Made by a program: the position numbers and the translations under genes. This document shows positions 24,016 to 25,939 of a stretch of 25,939 nt of DNA, piece after piece. The stretch's first letter is position 1. Each line of letters begins with the position of its first letter. The notes under the pieces were generated by a model that was not told the DNA's origin, searched no databases, and saw nothing but the letters and a program-made list of their open reading frames with translations. Source of the DNA: an uncultured cyanobacterium (GTDB lineage Bacteria > Cyanobacteriota > Cyanobacteriia > Cyanobacteriales > Chroococcidiopsidaceae); contig CAMIFA010000060.1 of the NCBI GenBank assembly GCA_946221495.1, positions 1-25,939 of the forward strand, read 5' to 3'.

Positions 24016-25113
24016 ATGAGTTCGCCACCCACGCCACCTGACCACATCCTCGTTGTAGATGATTCTCCTGATAATGTATTTCTCATCCAAACTATTTTGG
24101 AGGAAGAAGGGTACATAGTTAGCACAGCAGAAGATGGTCCTTCGGCTTTGGCACAGATTGAGCAGTCTTCTCCAGATTTACTGTTGCTGGATATCATGAT
24201 GCCAGGAATGGATGGCTTTGAAGTGACTAAGCGCATCCGGCAAAACACGAATTTGCCATTTATTCCGATTTTGTTAATCACTGCTCACGATTCGCCTAGT
24301 GTAGTCCAGGGACTAGACATAGGTGCAGATGACTTTATCCGTAAACCTGTTGAAGTTGACGAATTACTAGCGCGAGTGCGATCGCTGTTGCGCCTCAAAC
24401 ACAGTGTAGATGAGCGCGATCAAATTGCGCGCCAAAGAGAAGATTTTGTCTCCCGCCTTACCCATGACTTACGCACACCTTTAGTAGCAGCAGATCGAAT
24501 GCTAATTTTGTTTGAGCAAGGAGTGTTAGGAGAATTATCGCCAAATATGCAAGAAGCGATCGCTACAATGGCTCGTAGCAACAAAAACTTGCTGGAAATG
24601 GTTAATACCTTACTAGAAGTTTACCGCTTTGAAGCTGGTCGCAAAAATCTAGTTTTCTCACCCGTCGATCTGCAAGACTTGCTGAAAGAAATTGTTAAAG
24701 AACTAACTCCCTTAGCGCAAGAAAAACAACTATCGCTAAATCTTAATTTTGCCTCAGCTAACGCTAAAATTCTGGGCGATCGCCTAGAACTGCACCGCTT
24801 ATTTACTAACTTAGTGGGTAATGCCATCAAGTTTACCGATGCTGGCTTAATTACAATTCATCTCAACCCAGCCAGCTTGGAAAATGCTAAATACGTTGAA
24901 GTTGCAGTAGAAGATACAGGAACAGGCGTTCCAGTTGAAGAACAACCAACTTTATTTGAAAGATTCCGCCAGGGAAGTCATAAGCGTTCTGGCAGTGGTT
25001 TAGGGCTTTATCTCTCTCGCAGAATTGTAGAAGCACATCAAGGCACTATTCAAGTTAAGTCAGATTTAGGTAAAGGTAGTACCTTCCTAGTGCGGCTTCC
25101 CCTCCAACAGTAA
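24016..25113 (+). CDS. hybrid histidine kinase with N-terminal receiver domain
   Basis: This 365-residue soluble signalling protein has the reverse order of most hybrid kinases. A receiver domain comes first (about 10-128: acidic pocket Asp15/Asp16, phospho-acceptor Asp59 in LLLLDIMMPGMDG, Lys110 in IRKP). A HisKA dimerisation domain follows (about 137-207, H-box RLTHDLRTPL with His150), then an HATPase_c domain (about 215-363: N-box NLVGNAIKFT at 265-274, DTGTGVP and SGSGLGLYLSRR). All catalytic residues are present, so it should autophosphorylate in response to phosphorylation of its own receiver. There is no membrane segment or PAS/GAF sensor, so the input must come from another kinase. 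It stands alone, 286 bp after ureC. No output regulator is adjacent. Confidence 0.93.
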   Translation: MSSPPTPPDHILVVDDSPDNVFLIQTILEEEGYIVSTAEDGPSALAQIEQSSPDLLLLDIMMPGMDGFEVTKRIRQNTNLPFIPILLITAHDSPSVVQGLDIGADDFIRKPVEVDELLARVRSLLRLKHSVDERDQIARQREDFVSRLTHDLRTPLVAADRMLILFEQGVLGELSPNMQEAIATMARSNKNLLEMVNTLLEVYRFEAGRKNLVFSPVDLQDLLKEIVKELTPLAQEKQLSLNLNFASANAKILGDRLELHRLFTNLVGNAIKFTDAGLITIHLNPASLENAKYVEVAVEDTGTGVPVEEQPTLFERFRQGSHKRSGSGLGLYLSRRIVEAHQGTIQVKSDLGKGSTFLVRLPLQQ

Positions 25114-25255
25114 CAAGAACCCAGTATCTTTGTTACTTAGTGTCTCAATCATCAACTTCACTTGTTAATTACCTGCCAAAAAGCTAAATGATTTTTCTTT
25201 ATCTAGAGTAATAGGAGAAAAATAGACAGTTGGCATACGTATTCCAGAAGGAATT

Positions 25256-25504
25256 TTATGAGACTTCCTCTACCGCAATTTCTTGTAATGATTGCCAGCC
25301 GGCTTGCCATTGTGAGCTGTCTTTTAATAATTTGGCATTGATCCAGAAACGTACACTAGAATCGCAAGCGGCAACCATTTCTGCAAATACCCACTTACCT
25401 TGGTTCTTGCGATTAACTACCTGAAAATGTTGCCAGCCATCTATTTTCTGCTTCGCTGTCCATTTAGAACCAACAAGGTAAGGAAATTTTTGCTTTCTTT
25501 GCAT
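25256..25504 (-). CDS. TIGR02450-type small Trp-rich protein, 82 aa
   Basis: The product from the ATG at 25504 begins MQRKQKFPYLVGSKWTAKQK and is rich in tryptophan, with conserved phrases GWQHFQVVNRKNQGKWVFAEMVAACD, VRFWINAKLLKD and WQAGWQSL. This matches the small tryptophan-rich family TIGR02450, found mainly in cyanobacteria and some proteobacteria; its function is unknown. I prefer the ATG at 25504 because family members start with a short basic segment before FPYL. An in-frame start 12 codons upstream (25540) would add a hydrophobic extension of doubtful reality. The protein is soluble and complete. It is transcribed toward the histidine kinase gene, with 142 bp between the two stops. 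Confidence 0.85.
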   Translation of the reverse strand: MQRKQKFPYLVGSKWTAKQKIDGWQHFQVVNRKNQGKWVFAEMVAACDSSVRFWINAKLLKDSSQWQAGWQSLQEIAVEEVS

Positions 25505-25682
25505 ATTTATAGTTAAAGAAGCTACTGTTATAGCCAGCAAATATATAAGTTAGCCTACCTTGGTTTAGCATACTTTCTAGCCTTTAAGGGGCAGCAAACC
25601 CTGCACAAGTAATTTAATCAAGCAATAGGTAAAAGTTCAGTCAAGGAGCTGAACTAAAGTCTTTTATTTAGCAATAATTTGC

Positions 25683-25939
25683 TTAGTGATACCGAATCTT
25701 CTGTTTTACTTGAACTAAACCAACCCTAATAAAGTAAGTAAACCAGCTGATAATTCCTATAAATTTTGCCCCATCTTCTAGTATGTGTAAGTTTCCATTT
25801 TCCATCCAGCTTTGAGGGGTAGAAATAAAACTACTATCTATCAAGATAGAGAAACCAAAAAACGCAAAGGCAATTATTAAAAAAATAGATTCTGTACTTT
25901 GTATTGTTTTTCTGAAATTTATTAGGTAGGCAGAGAATA
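25683..25939 (-). CDS. C-terminal part of a membrane protein, cut by the window edge
   Basis: A minus-strand frame is open from the right edge of the window to a TAA at 25683-25685, about 84 codons. It reads FSAYLINFRKTIQSTESIFL at the edge and continues with a membrane helix (IIAFAFFGFSILI), an extramembrane segment with STPQSWMENGNLHILEDG, a second hydrophobic segment (AKFIGIISWFTYFIRVGLV) and the basic tail QVKQKIRYH. The layout of two helices joined by a 20-residue loop and a short basic cytoplasmic end is that of a polytopic membrane protein. The family cannot be told from this fragment. The start lies outside the window. Confidence 0.6.
   Translation of the reverse strand, partial: FSAYLINFRKTIQSTESIFLIIAFAFFGFSILIDSSFISTPQSWMENGNLHILEDGAKFIGIISWFTYFIRVGLVQVKQKIRYH

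Overview
The window looks like a chromosomal segment of a cyanobacterium. The octamer GCGATCGC (HIP1) occurs roughly three dozen times by eye. The gene content fits as well: a Psb32/TLP18.3-type thylakoid repair protein, a CrtD-type carotenoid desaturase, cyanobacterial-type Ser/Thr kinases, a CHASE-PAS-GGDEF receptor and a small Trp-rich TIGR02450 protein. Short heptameric repeats of the kind common in Nostocales- and Chroococcidiopsis-like genomes lie between genes. The exact genus cannot be fixed from the sequence.

Layout. 1-3.4 kb: an unknown acidic protein (minus), a possible 36-residue one-helix peptide, a three-gene set (membrane-anchored unknown, YtxH-like, DUF948-like) and a Psb32-like protein. 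3.5-5.0 kb: a Ser/Thr kinase with a transmembrane segment and an external YARHG domain. 5.0-6.6 kb (minus): dapB followed by a two-helix membrane protein. 6.8-8.8 kb: a small HNH protein facing crtD. 9.0-11.9 kb (minus): a two-gene unit coding for an Hsp70-like ATPase with a C-terminal membrane hairpin and a membrane protein whose last ~35 residues resemble the beta domain of the nucleotide-exchange factor GrpE.

11.9-23.7 kb is a dispersed urease locus: ureD-ureA, then a 1090-residue CHASE/PAS/GAF diguanylate cyclase, then ureB, then a Ser/Thr kinase on the other strand, an NLR-like NACHT NTPase, a frameshifted DUF3800 relic and palindromic repeats, then ureC. All four urease genes look intact, and UreC keeps every nickel ligand and catalytic residue. 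The genes that are usually adjacent have been separated by about 3.8 and 4.75 kb of signalling and defence-type genes. The nickel-insertion genes ureE, ureF and ureG are not in the window. A perfect GTA-N8-TAC (NtcA-type) box lies just before ureD, but unusually close to the start codon.

24.0-25.9 kb: a receiver-first hybrid histidine kinase, the TIGR02450 protein, and the C-terminal end of an unknown membrane protein running off the right edge.

The most unusual items are the broken-up urease operon with an NLR-like gene and a dead DUF3800 gene in one gap, and the membrane-tethered Hsp70/GrpE-like pair. No tRNA, rRNA, CRISPR array or intact transposase was seen.
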